The notes under the pieces are model-generated. The model was not told where the DNA came from. It ran no database searches and saw nothing but the letters and a program-made list of their open reading frames with translations. A stretch of 64,000 nt of DNA from Zarea fungicola (lineage: Eukaryota; Ascomycota; Sordariomycetes; Hypocreales; Cordycipitaceae): assembly GCA_900169235.1 (NCBI GenBank), contig FWCC01000268.1, positions 1 through 64,000 of the forward strand, read 5' to 3'. Of this stretch, positions 33,582 to 45,739 are shown piece by piece; position 1 is the stretch's first letter, and the number at the start of each line of letters is the position of its first letter. A program made the translations under genes and the position numbers.

Positions 33582-35874
33582 GGCGTACGGCTTGATGGCG
33601 GGATAAGAACAGGAGGGCCCGAGTACACAATAGGACAGAAAAGATTTTGTTTGTTTACGGTGCCCCATTTTCAAGTACCATTTTTGAGCGGAGAAATGAA
33701 ATTGTAGCTGCATGTGAAATTGCAGTGAGCTGGGCTGGCTGGGCAAAGTAATGTGACAGGCCAATGACGGGCTTCGGAAGACTGCCCCGTATCCGGCGTG
33801 ACGGTGTTGTTGATTAGTATTTTGCCGGCTGTAGGCCGTGGAGGTAAATGTCCGCAGATAAATGCGCTTCAATGCCATATTTAGAAATTGCTAAATCAAG
33901 AGGGTTGGCACACTTGCTGGAGGGCGGAACGGTTGGGCTGTTGGGTTGATAGATGACTCCAGCAAGCACATCACACACACTGGTGGACTGATGTTGAAGA
34001 GCGGAGAAGTTTTTGCTGACCAAGCCGTTTGGCGATTGGTAAAAGGAAGAGGTTCTCGCGGGATTTCATTGTCTCGTGTCTGTTTTTCCGGAATTGGCCA
34101 ACAGACTCCTTTTCGCGGCCCCGGCAGCTCGTTTGACGTTGTGCTGGAATAGCCCTGGCCAGATGGTGGGCCGTGACAGGCCGGGGCTTCTGGTCCGGAG
34201 TGGATTATTCGGGTCCGATTGAGAAACATTTTGTTCACATAGAAGTCTGATGCCACTGCCGGGTACGGGTTGACATGCATAAAGAGTGGGCCGACTTCGT
34301 CCAGTTGCTCATCAGAATACTGTTCTAAAAAGGGTTCCATTGGATAGGGGCCCGTTGCCTCCCAAGTAGGCGAGTAAATCGTAAATTCCAAGCAGGGTCT
34401 TCAGCATGTGGCCAGTAATACAGGTAAGCGGGATGAAGAACAGTATAAACACCGAAGTGGTTGGTTGTGTTGGCTATGCTCCATCAGTACCGATGTGCCT
34501 ATTTATTTTAGGTTCGTGCTCGGCCCTTCCTCATGCCGTGGAGATGGTTTAGCGAAAAGTCGCTACAATCGGGATGCTAGCTGCGCGAATGTTGTTTGTT
34601 GATTTCCAGTTTGTAAGCAGCGTCTGGCAAGCTAACGATCGAATATTAGATCTAGCTTAGGATGGATGGCCTTGCTCCGCCCGAGGATAAAAGTCGAGGC
34701 TCCCGGGTCCAAGACGCGCCGCCCTGGGATGGGAGGGGGAGCGCTGAATCGAGATTTCCCAGTCGGGGCTCTGGTGCCCAGTTAGGAATAGCTCGCAGAA
34801 GAGTGAAGAGGCGCCGAGGCCAGTATTCAGGTCCCATCTGTGTGCCCAGTGCGACAAGCGTGATTGCGCGGGGTGCGCCGCACCAAAGAATTAAAGGACA
34901 AAAATCTTGAACAGAACATCAACAGTCAACTAGGAAGATTAGCTTTTAGAAGGAGTCTCAATGGAAAGCGGGCCACAAAGGAGGAAAGGGTCCTGGCCAA
35001 GTATATGCACCGCGCGATGCTCTTCCGACCTGTGGAAAAGCGGACCGTTTCTTTGGGGCTGTAGTCTCCTTTTGTACATGCTGCCGTCAGCCTAGACCTA
35101 TCAGTACCAGCAAGGAGCTTTTGCTCCGGATGTACCTCGTCAAGCCTTTGCCACTTTCCAAGCTTCTAGACTCCCAGACGCTCTGTCCTGTCGCATTTCT
35201 CCTGTGTTGGCAACTGTCATCCAATGGCTGGTAACTGGCTCCTATTGCCTGTCCACTGTTTCCACTGGTGCCACTGATGGATGCCCACTGATGTTCACTG
35301 TCCAGGCCGTCCGCGCAAAAGCCGGGTGCTGACCAGCTGGCCAGTTGCCCAGGCTGGTAGTGCTCAGATGCAGGAGGCTGAGGCGGCCGCTGTGGTGGGT
35401 TTTGCTCTCGTGTGGTGTGGCGAGTAGGTTTAGCTGCCGTTTGGGGCCTGTCAAAGATGCTCCTCCCTACATAGTTTCTTACGCTGTTGGAGAAGTCGCA
35501 GGCGCCCGATGCCGTGTGCTTCTCTTCGCCTTTCTTTTTAGCCACACGGGGCTGTGGCGAGCGTCCAGTCTGTCCACGATTCCAGTAATCCTCCAGCGTC
35601 TTTCGGCTTCGCTTATAAAGTTGAGCTGATTTTGACTTCTCGGCTCACCTTCTCCGTGTCGTCTAGCCCCATTCGTTTGGCAGAATCTCCTCTTCTTCCG
35701 GCTGGTCCTCTCTCACCACAATCGCCCACACTCTCCATCTACTCCGCGGCCAGGGCGGCAAATTTGCCCATGTGTGCGCCCACGAGTCACCGCCATCAGC
35801 TACATCTCACTACTCAGGGCCTCTGTGGTTTGGCCAGAGATTGTCTCTCATTCAGAGGAATCATCTCGAGTTAA
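33582..35874. other. Gene-poor region downstream of the esterase
   Basis: About 2.3 kb. A minus-strand open frame at 33891-34391 has some protein-like stretches but starts at TTG, lacks any domain and shows no clear splice sites. Otherwise nothing is recognised. Confidence 0.45.
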
Positions 35875-36072
35875 ATGTGCACAGCGCACACGGCTGATTG
35901 CCCAGTCTGCGGGAAAGAGTATCTCGTCTATGTTGCATTCTGCCACTCATACCATCCACCGCTTCTCAAATGCCCCAACGGCACAATCTTTCTTCGGAAT
36001 GATATGCGAGACGGTCAGTGTCCCAGTCCCGTCTGCCCAAACAGCCTGAGAGGGGGTTGCCGTGTCATGTAG
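35875..36072 (+). CDS. Small cysteine-rich protein, 65 residues
   Basis: A single-exon frame with eight cysteines: C2, C9, C12, C23, C34, C51, C56 and C62. The layout C-x2-C-G, then FCHSYHPP, KCPNG and the closing RDGQCPSPVCPNSLRGGCRVM region resembles a family of short, uncharacterised fungal proteins that I know by pattern only. No signal peptide, so it is probably intracellular, perhaps binding a metal through the CPVCG and CPSPVC pairs (inference). Its stop lies 38 bp from the end of the convergent hydrate epimerase gene, so their transcripts probably overlap at the 3' ends. Codon use is balanced and the frame uses a true ATG. Confidence 0.6.
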   Translation: MCTAHTADCPVCGKEYLVYVAFCHSYHPPLLKCPNGTIFLRNDMRDGQCPSPVCPNSLRGGCRVM

Positions 36073-36110
36073 CTGGTGCTCGCCCAACCCCGCCTTGAAA
36101 CTTGCTGCTG

Positions 36111-37564
36111 TTAAAGTTTACGGCCCGTCACGTCAACTTCGACAATCTGGTCAACGCCGTCATACTGCGGTACTTGAAGGTTGTACTTGTCAGCAATCAT
36201 GGGTGACACGAATCTGGTACATCATTTCAGTCTGGGCGGCTCATGAATGTAAGTCTGTCAGGGTTTCAAAGCGGACAACTTACCGGCCACCTACGAAATG
36301 GCGGCCCGTAAAGTGTTTGACCAACGGCTTTGGTGCAGTCAAACTAACGAGCGCTGTAGGCATAAAAGAGCTTCCTAAGCCCGATTTTGGCGGCCCCTGT
36401 TCAATGTCCCATGATGATGGAGCATCCACAGAGGTAACTGGCAATTTTGTTTCTTGTAGGGCCCGTATGACGGCTGGGAATGGCTCCCTTACTTCGCCGG
36501 AGAAGCTGAAGCCTATAGTTATGTCTGTCAGTCGATTCCGGGCGAGTCACAGTGAATTGACCTTACCGAAAACTGCATCAACAATGTGATCGGCATCCTT
36601 GGCGGCGTATACGAAATCGTCAACGAACGGCACTTGAAGATCTTCAAGTTGTTTTGCAAGGCGCTAAGAACACGATGAGCGGCCACACTATAATACCACA
36701 AACGATTTTGACTTTTTTTTTTCTCTCTCTAAGCATGTGTCACAGCGTTACACCTAGCCACCTGGCCCAGACGGAGGAGATAATTGGGAACAAATAGAGC
36801 AGGCTGGGCTATAGGTTTTGGAACGGTCCAGTCTGATCAATATATACGAGCTCTGATAATGGGAACACGGATAGGCATTATAGACGAATAGCACATGGGA
36901 AACGCGACGGTAGAAAAAACAACAAGTGGCCATTAGACAACGTGAAGGAGAAAATGCGTGAGAGAAGACAGTGACATACCTGGTATAACTCATTCTTGCT
37001 TCTTTTGGGATAGTAGACGGATGGCTGATAGCCGTAGTGGAAGAGATGTCGAGCTGCGACGAGGCCATCACCGCCTAACGATACGTCGGTCAGATGCTGT
37101 TCTACCATACACAACTGCTTCGCGGATACATACCGTTGTTTCCAGGGCCACATGCAACGAGCACCCTGCGGCCTTTGCTTACCGGATGGACTCGATAGAC
37201 TGCATCAAACGGCGATTGTTAGCTGCTTGCACCTTTGAAACGCAGTTTGTGGTTAACAAACATATCGACGATATGAAGAAATATACCATGGAGAGTGGGG
37301 AAACCGACGACATCAAGACAATGTAAGCACATACCAGCTTGAGAGACAGAAATTCCAGCCATTTCCATCAGTTGGTCGAGGGAAAAGGCACAAGTGCTCA
37401 TGAGTTCCTGATCCAACGCAGTGGCGGCTTTTGCGCCGAGAGTCTGATGAGCAAACCAAGCAGGTTAGTTAGTTAGTCTTCGTGGTTGTTATTCCATACT
37501 TTTGCCATTGAGAAAATAACTTTCGCAAGATTCTTCATGGATGGCAACGTACTTTGAGAGCCAT
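36111..37564 (-). CDS. NNR1: NAD(P)H-hydrate epimerase (YjeF N-terminal domain)
   Basis: Seven exons: 37564-37553, 37443-37335, 37199-37134, 37074-36980, 36663-36567, 36512-36284 and 36213-36111, total 711 nt and 236 residues. All junctions are GT..AG and keep the frame. The enzyme interconverts the S and R forms of damaged, hydrated NAD(P)H so that the dehydratase can repair them. Signatures: the substrate-pocket opening MEMAGISVSQAVYRVHP (31-46), the phosphate-binding loop CGPGNNGGDG (57-66), YYPKRSKNELYQRLAKQL (83-100), HIVDAVFGFSFSG with the catalytic-type D123, and the terminal FVSPMIADKYNL. The first coding exon is only MALK. The 316-nt fourth intron is long for this window. No mitochondrial presequence in this model; alternative starts could add one. 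Confidence 0.93.
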
Positions 37565-38081
37565 GTTGGGGAGGCGAGTGTGGCCAAGTTATTTCTTCCG
37601 TATGATGTAAGAAGGGCGTTGCTGCCAGGACCCTTGCTTGCCAGCTCTCTTTCCTAGGCCTTTTCGGTCTTCGGCACCAGTTCCATTCACCAGTCTGCCA
37701 GGTAGCCGCTATACCGTTTCTAGATGCCATGCCAGACTATGGATGCCCAACCAATGCAATGAAGCTTTTTTTTATAGAAAATAAAAATTCAAAAAATTGC
37801 AATATCGAGTCCGTTTTCTGGGGCTTATTCCGATCACTTTCGGTCTTACTGCAGCACTGCCAAGCCTATTTGTTGTCAAGTACTCCGCACACAGCGCCAG
37901 CTCACTGCAGAGAATCGGCTTGCGGCAAAACTGGATCTCCGGCCATTCAAAGCCGCTTAGTGGGACAATTCCAGTCCCAGCTTCGAAGTTCAAATGTTCA
38001 ACCTCGACACCAGAAAGGAGACGATACACGGCAGACACCAATTCACGCTCCCGCACACTCACATACGCGCCGAACGAGACA
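37565..38081. promoter_or_regulatory. Shared divergent promoter region of NNR1 and the bS16m gene
   Basis: A 517-bp gap between two divergent start codons, so the two genes probably share regulatory DNA. No specific site stands out. A T- and A-rich patch lies at about 37766-37800. Confidence 0.5.
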
Positions 38082-38522
38082 ATGGTCATCAAGATTCGCC
38101 TAGCGCGCTTCGGACGCAGAAACCTGCCACTTTACAACATCGTTGTAGCACATGCACGGTATGTTCAAAGCCGTCGCCAGAAGGCCGGATTTAGTCAAAA
38201 ACGATTGAAAATTCCAACTAATCCCTTTTCTTTTTCTTTTTTTCGCAACTGCAGCACCGCACGCAACTCGAAACCTCTCGAGGTCATTGGCACCTATGAC
38301 CCCGTCCCAAAAGCCGACCCCTATGAGAACAACGGTCGCTTGCACAAGGACATTCGTCTCGATTCGCAGCGCGCAAAGTACTGGATCGGTGTAGGCGCGC
38401 AGCCGACGGATACGGCGTGGCGACTGCTCTCCATGGTCGGCATCCTACCCAAGAAGCAGTTTGGTCCCGTAAAGGCCGCGGATACGACCATGGTTCAGGG
38501 CAAGAATGTGCGGATCCGATAA
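38082..38522 (+). CDS. MRPS16: Mitochondrial ribosomal protein bS16m
   Basis: Two exons: 38082-38158 and 38255-38522 (96-nt intron, split Arg codon), 114 residues. Component of the mitochondrial ribosomal small subunit. The S16 signature is clear: [30 protein letters not shown], then [32 protein letters not shown] and [10 protein letters not shown]. The N-terminus is the mature S16 start itself, as is usual for this protein, so the import signal is internal to the first residues. Divergent from the hydrate epimerase gene. Confidence 0.97.
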   Translation: [146 protein letters not shown]

Positions 38523-39339
38523 AGGAACAGGTGCCTTTCAGGGAAAGACAACAATACATACAAAAATCACCCAGCGATAAGAGACCGGGATAAAAGAGAT
38601 CTGTCGCAATTATGAGCAATCCCTGGCCCTGAGAAGACGAGCCATCGACACTCGATATACGGCATACTAAAATGTTGAAAGGGGGCAACAGGTAGTAGTA
38701 GCACACATCATGGCGGTACAGCTTGCTTTTTCTTCATTGTATTACTATTTGCAATGCAACAGCAAAACAGCATTTATTGAATTGGCGTTGGGGAAATTCA
38801 GGAGAACCATGTACAAAAAACACCCGAGATATATCAAACAGCTCCAAACAATCACAAAACGTTTCAAAGCCAGTATGCCACTTCTAGGACTTCACATGCA
38901 GTGCCCGTGTCGGTTTGGCTTTGCCTCCAATTCACATTCGGCAAGTCTCTGCAAATAAAAATAAATGCGATTCCGCTCTGCTTCTATATCGCGCTCGCTG
39001 CATACTCATGCCAATTGACGCCAATCAAACAAGAAAAAGGGAAACCCGCTTTTCTACATGTGCCCAACTCCAGTCATAAAAATCTCGGTACACGCGCACG
39101 GCGAGTAAGTAGAAAACCCGCTCAAGACAACGAGGGGCCAAAAACAAAAGCATTCCCGACCCCTTACTTACATATGCTCCTTTGGCAGACCGTCAGCCAA
39201 CCAATCCAGTATAGCCCGTATTGCCCAGGTATTTATATATATATATATATATATATATTTGTATATGTATGCTTTCCTTCTGCTGGCAAAGCATCGCCAC
39301 TTCTTCCTTCTTTTGCCAGAGAACCTAAAAATTCCAATT
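38523..39339. other. Convergent intergenic region with a TA microsatellite
   Basis: 3' flanks of the bS16m gene (+) and the amino-acid transporter gene (-). Open frames here give low-information translations. No gene is seen. Confidence 0.5.
39234..39258. repeat. (TA)12 microsatellite
   Basis: An uninterrupted TA dinucleotide run of 25 bases, about 80 bp beyond the stop codon of the amino-acid transporter gene. Confidence 0.95.
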
Positions 39340-41209
39340 CTAATGCGAGGTGGTGAAGAAAAGGTTCATTATTAAACACACGGCCATGACGACGATGCCG
39401 TACACGGCCAAACACAGAGCAGCTTTGCGAATGACTTCGTGGTCAATGTGCTCGAGATCCCAGCGCCACTTCTTGCGCCATCTCCAGACGCCTCTGGGGC
39501 CTGAAGGACCAGGGGCGGCGGGGTTCTGCTCCAGAGCGGCCGCCTCCTCAAGGTCAGAGGTAGACTCCTCCATATCGTCATCTTCCTTGAGCAGACGCTG
39601 GTGGTGGATGCTTTCGGGATCGCTAATCTTGTAGTAAAATAGACCAGGCAGAATGAAGCTGATGGATGTCGATCCGGTACTGCCAACAAACGCCAGCATA
39701 CGATCGAGACTGCTGACCGAGAGAGCAGTGATGTATGCCAAGGTCAGGATAAGCGTGGTGAGGAGAGCAAATCGCATATCCGACATGGGCGCGGTGCTAC
39801 CGTGGTCGCCTCTGCTGGCGGCAAGCAGCGGGGAGCCAGGACGGCCACTGTTGTTTTGGGAGCGATTCGGTCGCCAGCTAAGGACCGCGTCGAGGGAGGC
39901 GCGGCAAGGGTGAACCTGAAGAGGGATTGAGAACAGGACAAGGACAACAATGGCGGCTTTGCCAATGGTCGAGGCAACGCCTGTGGCATCTAGGCAAAGT
40001 TAGCCAGGCATAAATGGGTTCGGGAACGAGGGAGCGTACACATCATGATGATGTTTCCGACAACAGAGTTACCAAAGGTAATGTAACCAGTGATTGAAAC
40101 AAGCAAGTAGATAAATCCGGCTGATCCAATGCTGCTGCCAACGACAGCAACAATACTGCCCGGGGTATTGTCGCCAATTTCGTTGATGATGGAAAACATC
40201 TACATGGCCAAAGTCAGCATGATTGGTATGAAGAAAAAAACGTGGTGTTGGGTTTCATACGTTTTGATGGCATGTATAAGCAAACACCACGACTGGCAAT
40301 GTGCTCAGCGTCTCAACTGGACCAGCCCAGTTGATAACGCGAATATCGCTGGGGTCAGCGTGAGGATCGGCGGCGAAATGATAGACGACCAAGACAATGA
40401 GGTAGCCAATGGAGACGAGAGCAACAATGCTGGTATATTTGAGCGAGTCTAGTCGGCGCAAGAAGCTGAGGGGGATGACGAGAAGCATAAACGCGGTGAT
40501 CCAGAAATGGCGGTTAACAAGATAGGGAAAGTTTTCGGTGTGGTTTGTGACGCCCTGCATGACGCCGGGCATCAAGTCGCCAATGATGATCATATATGAG
40601 ACGCCGACGCCAAAGCATTTAATGGCAATGGCCATGTCGAAGATGACGGCTGCATTGGGATATGTGAGTTGAGAGAGGGCGAAGAAGGACGCGGTGCCGC
40701 GGTCTAGGTATCGGGCGCATCGCGATTGAAGGTAGAGTCCAAAGGCCGAGGTGAAGGCGGACCAGAGGATGAGGACTACACCGAGCATAATACCCATGTG
40801 CGAAAGCACAAAGGGCATCGTGAGGGTGCCAGCTCCCACGACTGTTGGAAAGACAATGTTAGTTTTCTGCGGGTCGATTTCGTGGTCGACGAGGGCGGGG
40901 AACGAGTTTCACGGAGCGGACGGGAGAGACGTCGGGGATCATCGTACTGGTATTGAGCAAGTTGATAATGCTGCTCATGCGCGAGGCCTTGCCCGCGTAG
41001 CCGGCATCTTTACCGCCGCGTCGTCGTTGTCTACCGGTGTGGGGAAAAATACGGTGGTTAGCTTCAACGTGGCTGGATCCGGCATTGCGAGGCTTTCGCC
41101 AGTTGCCGCCGATCTCGATTGGTAGAAAGAAAAGGGAGCCATACCTCGACATGTCGCTGGCGTCAGAAGTCGAAGCGTGTGCATCTGAAATAGTCGAATA
41201 ATTCGTCAT
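39340..41209 (-). CDS. Vacuolar-type amino-acid transporter (AAAP family, Avt5/Avt6-like)
   Basis: Five exons: 41209-41145, 41030-40948, 40841-40261, 40199-40040 and 39989-39340, total 1539 nt and 512 residues, all GT..AG and in frame. The AAAP family exports or imports amino acids across the vacuolar or plasma membrane. After a Ser/Thr-rich N-terminus and a basic patch (RQRRRGGKD) comes the opening SSIINLLNTIVGAGTLTMPFVLSHMG, which is diagnostic. About eleven hydrophobic segments follow, with VVVFAYTCHQNMFSIINEI and GYITFGNSVVGNIIMM. A hydrophilic loop containing SWRPNRSQNN and a Ser/Gly-rich stretch separates helices near 39,850, and an acidic loop (DDDMEESTSDLEEAAALEQ) precedes the last helix. 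Direction of transport and substrates are not visible. Confidence 0.93.
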
Positions 41210-42583
41210 AGCCGGCGCAAAAAGCAGTGCGCCGCCTCCAGATTCAAGGTGCGAAAATGCGCCTTGGAGAAGGTGAAAGTTGGCGGAAGAGGTAAAGGGA
41301 AGAAAAGGGCGACGCACGGGGCGACACGACAGATGGATAAGTGGGTAATTAAGCGACAGATGGCCAAAAATAAAAAGTCTCGGTTAAGAAGGGAAAGGAA
41401 AAAAAGGAAGACGACAGGGGGACCAGAAAGAATGTGCTGTGAAGAGTGGCGCTGAGGAAAATTTCAGGCTGCCTGGCGGTAGACCTGGCTAATGTGGGTT
41501 TTCTCTCACAGAAACGCTGGATTGGCTAGTCGAGGAATGGTGAAAATGTAGACACAAGAAGAATGGTGGTGGAGGAGGAGTAGGAGAAGGAGAGAGGAAG
41601 ACAGCAAGCTTGACAGCTGGAGATGCAGATGGAGATATGTGAGAATCAATGCGGAGTAAGAGGGAGGGCCGTTGCTCGTTTACTCTCTTGGTGCTTCATA
41701 ACGGTACATGAAGGTTTGCACCGGCCGGTTTAGGCGCTGGGCGGCCGGCGTGTTGTTTTAGTCATTGATTGCTGCAAAGCCAAGGTCCGGCGTAACTTGT
41801 ACGGATTACAAGGAGCGGAGTACTGGTACGGGGTAGTTTGATGGCATCAAACCCGCTAGAAATGCCTAATCCATGGAGCCTTATCAAATGCCCCCCTGTA
41901 AGCCGCCCCGAGCGCCCTAATAAACTTAGAACTTTGTACCGGTACGAGGAGGGCGGCTGGGGCTCGCCCACGACGGTTTGGACCTACTGTACCACCGCTC
42001 GTATATCCGTCTCCAGCCCGGTGCTGGAGCTTCAATTTACAGGGGACTGTGATGCCCCCGAGCACCTATCACCAGGTCGTGCCAAAGCAGTCACAGGTCC
42101 ATGCCTGTTCAAGCGCCCCACCCAAGACAAGCTTCATCACGAGAGACGCCACATTGGCGCAACGTCGTGATGTGTCCAGATGCATCTCCATTGCAGGGCA
42201 GTGCATTTGCTCTTGATACTGTACCATCACATGCCATTGGTTGACAGCATTGTTCTAGTTGACAGCAGACCCATTCGCGCCATATCTGTATCTGTACAAA
42301 GTACCGTACCTGCATTAGCCAATGGCTCTATCCTGTATCCTCCTGTTATTAAACGTGCCGAGTACTGGTTCAACGCGCAAAACGCTTGCGAATCAACTGC
42401 TGCCATCCACCATATTCACACGACCCAGTTAGAAACTGCTTGTGGTGATAAACAACAAGTAATATTTGACGTTCTATGTAGGCTGATGTACTAATGACCG
42501 AAAGACCTTGCTGCTTTGTGCGTTTCCAGTTGTCGCCTCTTAATAAGTCTCATCCGCTCAGACTTTCCTGAACATCACAATGC
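41210..42583. other. Promoter/leader of the amino-acid transporter and 3' flank of the LLxPxT gene
   Basis: Purine-rich on the + strand at about 41380-41620 (GGAGGAG and AAAGGAAG tracts), a pyrimidine-rich leader for the transporter gene. The rest shows no gene. Confidence 0.5.
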
Positions 42584-43064
42584 TTAGTTCTTGACTACAA
42601 CACCACCAAGAAGGCCATCCACAGTGCCAGTGATGGGTTTAAGGAGGTCGGTAACCGGCTTGAGCAGTTCGGTGACAGGTTCGAGGAGCCCAGTAGCTGG
42701 CTGAAGCAGGCCGCCGGCTGGTCCAAGAAGCCCGTTGGCTACATGACCGGTATTGCCAACCGCACTGTTGTCATTCTTTCCGACGCTACTCATAAGACCA
42801 GTGGCGTTATCCTCTACCTTGCCGACCTTGGCGGTAGGGTGGCTTGGGACACCCGCGACAGTTCCAAGAGCACCCCCAGCTGCATCTCCCTAAAGTTTAG
42901 TGTTAACATATAGCCCCATTGTGTTTTGCCGTGCTATGAGATTTGTCTTGAAGGACCTCTATGCGTGGCCCAGTATGCTTTGATAAGCAGTCGGGATGTC
43001 ATACCAACAAAGGAGCAGCGGTGGCTGCCGCCATAAAAAGAGTAATAACAGCACAAAATTTCAT
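42584..43064 (-). CDS. Small secreted protein with five 7-residue LLxPxT repeats
   Basis: Two exons: 43064-43005 and 42889-42584 (115-nt intron, phase 0), 121 residues. Exon 1 encodes almost exactly a signal peptide (MKFCAVITLFMAAATAAPLL). The mature part has a flexible Gly/Asn region (21-72), then the tandem units GLLGPAG, GLLQPAT, GLLEPVT, ELLKPVT and DLLKPIT (73-107), closing with GTVDGLLGGVVVKN. No cysteine remains after signal removal, so it is not a hydrophobin or disulfide-knotted effector. With Leu-Leu every seven residues and Pro two residues on, the repeats could form an amphipathic stacked or membrane-active structure (inference). A TATATA box lies 187 nt upstream. Family not recognised; short repeat-bearing secreted proteins of fungi are often lineage-specific. 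Confidence 0.75.
42629..42733 (-). repeat. 21-bp coding repeat, five copies
   Basis: Five tandem 21-base units encode x-L-L-x-P-x-T/G. The first unit is the most diverged (ends PAG) and the last three are the most alike, as expected from stepwise duplication. Confidence 0.85.
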
Positions 43065-45060
43065 TTTGGGTGGTAGGATATTTCTCTACTACAATGAATG
43101 TATAAATTTAATGAGAGAAGTGGCCAGTCTTCCAGAGACCTTTTGCAATAGAGTATTAGAAGAAGAAGAAGAAAAGAACGAGGTAGCAAGTGCATGAAGA
43201 GTCAAAAGAAGAGGGACAGACCCGACCAAGTGTAGTAGAGGACGCCCTCCTATATACCTGAAGAACGTTCTCCCCCTTCATTCTGTCGTCAACTTCATTT
43301 AATCTCATCAATTCGCGCTGCTAGCCAGACCAAACCCTTTGTTTCGAATGGGTCGATCTCAATCCCTCACTCGTCCTAGTTCACACAATGTGCTACTGTT
43401 TAGCGAGTGAGACCTACTGTCTTTGTATGCCGTCCCCAATTCTTCAGACCAAGACAATAACCAATCTTCGCTTTGCCTCTTGTTCCCTTTTCTCCAGCCT
43501 GCTAACTCAAATAGTGCGGGGTACAGACAAAATCACGTCAGGTAGCAGAATGAACGTCTCTATTTCCATTGTCAGTCTGTCCCTTTGGGGATCCCAATAT
43601 TAGAGCAGAGACTAGCCTGTCAGAGAAAGTCTCAAAACTAACAGAAGGCCATCGCTATCTGAGCCCTATTGACGGGGGTTAAGTCGTCGCGAGGTAAAAA
43701 AAAAAAGCATGACGTCGTAATGTCTCATGTAAGTTTGCTTTTTGCCCTCTGTTAATGACCCTTGAGAACAATAGGACTCCCTCAAACCATACACCACATC
43801 TTTAGAATAATTAGAGATGCCTTTATGGTATAATGAAATGCCATAAGTCCGCACAAACACAAAAAAAATAATGGGCCAGAATATCCCGTAAGCTCGCTCC
43901 TCTGCAGGCCAAGTACGCTACGTTTCCAAGATTGCAACGGGTTGTGTTCTTCAATACATCTCATGTCAACAGCAATTACATAGTACACTCAAACACAATA
44001 ACTTACACTGTAATATGTGTTCAAGCACTGTGCGTTATTGGTCAAATTCGTCTGCATCGCGGCACTGTATTCCAAGATCAACATTTGTCCAATTTCTAAC
44101 GCTGCGTAAAGATATTTTACTAGCGATCATTACTAATTAGATGACAATTACTTGAATAATTCAAGAAAGTAATTATATATTTACCTATATTATTGCCCTA
44201 AACCGAAGCCCGGTATGTAAATGAACTGGTTATGAACATGGTGCAAAAGCAAGTCTAACAGCTATTACTCAGGTGGCGCCGTATCCGGAGATATATGACC
44301 AGGAGATGGTAATTGCTCTCCTTGTCGTCAAACCCAAAATTGATATTGGAAAAAAACGTGCAAGAATAAGAGTTTTGATGATTGATGATTGTTAATTGAA
44401 ATTTTGGTTTAGTCAATGGCATCGAATTTGTGTCATTTGTGTACTTTTAATAGAGCCAAGACGTCGAACTCCAGCATTTCTCGAGGGTACTGCTATTCAT
44501 CAGGTTCTCTCACTGGCCGGAGGAATCTATGCGCTCCTGCACCAAGTACCAATTCAAAATCACACACATTTTAGGCAGGCCGGTAAGTGAGCGTAATAGC
44601 CGTAAATAAAATTTATATAGTATTGGCTTAGCATTTAATGAGTTGCTGTTGGCCGCTTGTCTTGTAAGGAACCTTGGCGGCTGACTGCTTGTCACAGTAG
44701 GCATAACAGCTGCCAAACTTGACGCAGTCAGCGGCGCATGTAACTTTTAAAACAACTATACCGACAGACTAGTTATTGCCCAGTTTTGGATTGCGATTTC
44801 TCTCAAGATGATATACAGGAAGTGTACTGTATTCTTCGCCGTGTCGCTACGTTATGTCTGTCATTATCACGTGTGGGGCCGACCTGGAGCTCCAGGCTGG
44901 CTCCATCATCGTATCCCCTAACCATCGACTGGCATACAACACGTTACAAAGCCGAAATCGCCATATGGCCGGGAATTGCGCTGCGATTTAGAAAAGAATA
45001 CGCGTGTCCCTTCTTTAGCTCTGTCATTGTTCATTATTCACAAGCCCGATTCAGCAAACT
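43065..45060. other. AT-rich gene-free region
   Basis: About 2 kb upstream of two divergent genes. The part from about 43,950 to 44,450 is visibly AT-rich compared with the rest of the window, with runs such as aattatatatttacc. It could be a decayed repeat but has no recognisable coding remnant. Confidence 0.45.
43251..43256 (-). promoter_or_regulatory. TATA box of the LLxPxT secreted-protein gene
   Basis: TATATA on the minus strand, 187 nt before the ATG at 43064. Confidence 0.45.
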
Positions 45061-45739
45061 ATGGAGAGCCCTTTGGACCAAACGACGCTGTCAACCATTT
45101 CTCTACTTGAATCACGGCTGCTACGCATTGAGCACCTCCTCTACGGCTCGTCGTCCACGACACATCCTACGCAGCATGGATCAGCTCTGCAGCACATGGC
45201 CTACCTAGAAAAGCGATTCTCGACCTTGACCTCAAAGATACGAGTCTATGGCGAGCTCCTCAAGATTTGTTTGTTCATCCCATCTTCAAAATCGGCTCGC
45301 GCTCTAACTGTAACGACTTCGTTCCAATAAAACAGACAAGGCGCATCCCGACTTCTTCCAAGCTCCATCCGCGACCGAACCACCCTCACAGCTCTCCATA
45401 GACGCCATCCGTGCCATAGTTCTCTCGGCGGCCCCTTCCTTTCCCGCGACTGTGTCCGCCCTTACCGCCGTGCAGGACACGCCGGTACCGGACCCCGCCG
45501 AGAGCGCGCAGCTCGTGACACTGATGCAGCGGATGCGGGCGCTCGAGGCGACGCAGCTGGCACAGATGGCCGAGGTGGCGGAGCTGCGGCGACGAAGCGA
45601 GATAGCGGTGCGGTCGTGGTACGAGAGCAGCTTGCTGACGACGTCGGATTCGACGGCCAAGATTGAGGCACGGGTTGGATTGGTGGAGAGACAGGTGCGG
45701 AGAAGAGAGCGCCTGAAGGAGCTGGAGAAGGAAATTTGA
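45061..45739 (+). CDS. Dynactin subunit p24 (DCTN3 family; nuclear-distribution RO-10 type)
   Basis: Two exons: 45061-45268 and 45336-45739 (67-nt intron; the split codon gives LKI|YKAHPDFF), 203 residues. p24 is a shoulder component of dynactin, the dynein activator needed for nuclear positioning and hyphal transport. Visible features: ISLLESRLLRIEHLLYG at the N-terminus, MAYLEKRFSTLTSKIRVYGELLKIY, the joined KAHPDFFQAP, IDAIRAIVLSAAPSFPATVSALTAVQDTPVPDP, and a long terminal coiled coil (residues about 130-203) rich in Arg, Glu and Leu. The splice is supported because the joined sequence restores the family pattern. The RO-10 label for filamentous fungi is from memory. The GTTTGT donor is a less common variant. 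Confidence 0.85.

Noticed and set aside
33891..34391. 166-codon minus frame after the esterase
   Set aside because: Starts at TTG, and its only internal ATG frame has no domain, signal or splice evidence.
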